The notes beneath the pieces are model-generated. The model was not told where the DNA came from. It saw only the letters and a program-made list of their open reading frames with translations, and ran no database searches. This document shows positions 5,236 through 5,922 of a stretch of 5,922 nucleotides of DNA, piece by piece; position 1 is the stretch's first letter, and each line of letters starts with the position of its first letter. The DNA comes from Gemmataceae bacterium (GTDB taxonomy: Bacteria > Planctomycetota > Planctomycetia > Gemmatales > Gemmataceae): positions 1 to 5,922 of the forward strand of contig JAFMJU010000256.1 of NCBI GenBank assembly GCA_017853285.1. The letters run 5' to 3'. A program made the translations under genes and the position numbers.

Positions 5236-5922
5236 TGGGCGATCAGGATACTGAAAGGCGGCCTGGCGTGGATATTACCCCCGCCTTGACCTCCCAAGGG
5301 CGTGAGGATGCCCTGGGGGAGGGGATCGCGATCGTTTTGCGTGTTGAGGAAACGGGGCACGCCCAGATTCTCACCGATTGGCTGGCATGCCACCCGGACC
5401 TGGCTGGTGAACTTGCGGGTTTTCTGGCGGCCCAAAGGGGAATCCAATCGATTTCGAGGCGTTTGGTTTCCGACCAGGCCGAGACGGTGGACGATCTGGA
5501 CCTCGACTTGAACCCAAGCATGCGGAAGCTTGGAGGCCTTGAACTGGGCGAGGAGCTGGACCGGGGAGGCATGGGGGTGGTGTACCGCGCCTACGACCCT
5601 GTCCTGAAGCGTGATGTGGCGGTGAAACGGGTGCTGTCTGGTGCCTTCACCACAGTGGAGGAACGCGCCCGGTTCCGTTTTGAAGCCGAAGCGGCCGCCG
5701 GGCTGAGCCATCCCGCGGTGGTGCCGATCCACTCGTTTGGCGAGGAGGCGGGAGGCCCCTATCTGGTGATGGCGCTGATGGAGGGGGGATCGCTTGCCAA
5801 AAGATTGCGGGAACGCGGGTTGGAAAGCGGTTTTACGCCGACCGAATCGGCAGAATTGGTGCGGGATGAGGCATTGGGGGTGCACCATGCCCACCAACGG
5901 GGGTTGCTACACAGGGACTTGA
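5235..5922 (+). CDS. Ser/Thr protein kinase (Hanks type), 3' end outside the window
   Basis: The first 229 codons of a protein kinase; the frame is still open at the right edge. Residues 1-100 are a non-kinase N-terminal region with LTDWLACHPDLAGELAGFL (46-64), a segment common before planctomycete/verrucomicrobial kinase domains, then an acidic stretch (DDLDLDL). The kinase domain begins at about 101. The ATP loop is ELDRGGMGVVYRA (107-119), VAVK has the ATP-binding Lys131, RFRFEAEAAAGLSHPAVV holds the likely helix-C Glu150, the hinge is PYLVMALMEGGSL (175-187), and the catalytic loop HRDL (226-229) contains Asp228 at the very edge. The first glycine of the usual GxGxxG loop is Asp109, although RGGMGVVY is otherwise normal. 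A stop codon lies 4 bases before the start (TAG 5229-5231), so ATG 5235 is the first possible ATG. It follows the sigma gene in the same orientation. The missing C-terminus would hold the activation loop and any membrane or sensor domain. Confidence 0.9.
   Translation, partial: MGDQDTERRPGVDITPALTSQGREDALGEGIAIVLRVEETGHAQILTDWLACHPDLAGELAGFLAAQRGIQSISRRLVSDQAETVDDLDLDLNPSMRKLGGLELGEELDRGGMGVVYRAYDPVLKRDVAVKRVLSGAFTTVEERARFRFEAEAAAGLSHPAVVPIHSFGEEAGGPYLVMALMEGGSLAKRLRERGLESGFTPTESAELVRDEALGVHHAHQRGLLHRDL

Noticed and set aside
5232..5897. 221-codon minus-strand frame opposite the kinase
   Set aside because: The plus strand encodes clear kinase motifs in order (GGMGVVY, VAVK, HRDL). The antisense product has none.

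Overview
This GC-rich window (roughly 60% G+C by eye) carries seven protein-coding genes, one of them cut by the right edge, plus a possible 7-codon leader ORF. The best organism clue is at the right end. There, an ECF-type sigma factor lies next to a Ser/Thr protein kinase with a long N-terminal extension, and the sigma has the linker style common in the Planctomycetota/Verrucomicrobiota group. The style of the small proteins and the exported beta-propeller fits Verrucomicrobiota best, but this is an inference without any database comparison. No rRNA, tRNA, CRISPR array, insertion sequence or integrase was seen.

Left part (1-2215, + strand): an exported YCF48/BNR-type beta-propeller protein comes first. 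An imperfect 15-bp hairpin separates it from a cytoplasmic protein starting MANRAYL, probably a distant relative of the MANRSYLY-type (DUF7822-like) proteins. A 59-residue protein with two CxxC knuckles, probably a zinc ribbon, follows 45 bases later.

Middle (2212-4506, - strand): the zinc-ribbon gene converges tail to tail on a 602-codon fusion gene, and the two stop codons overlap inside a perfect 16-bp palindrome. The fusion joins a TrhO/YceA-type tRNA U34 hydroxylase (rhodanese fold) to a complete RluA-type pseudouridine synthase. Upstream of it on the same strand is a DUF1801 (YdhG-like) gene.

Right part (4507-5922): a 151-base divergent intergenic region leads into the sigma factor, the short Arg-rich ORF, and the kinase, whose frame runs off the window just after the HRD catalytic motif. 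The sigma-kinase pair looks like one transcription unit and probably a signalling module.

The most notable items are the fused tRNA/RNA-modification enzyme, the sigma/mini-ORF/kinase arrangement with its TAATG junction, and the mirror-image stop palindrome. No clearly new defence or mobile system is visible.
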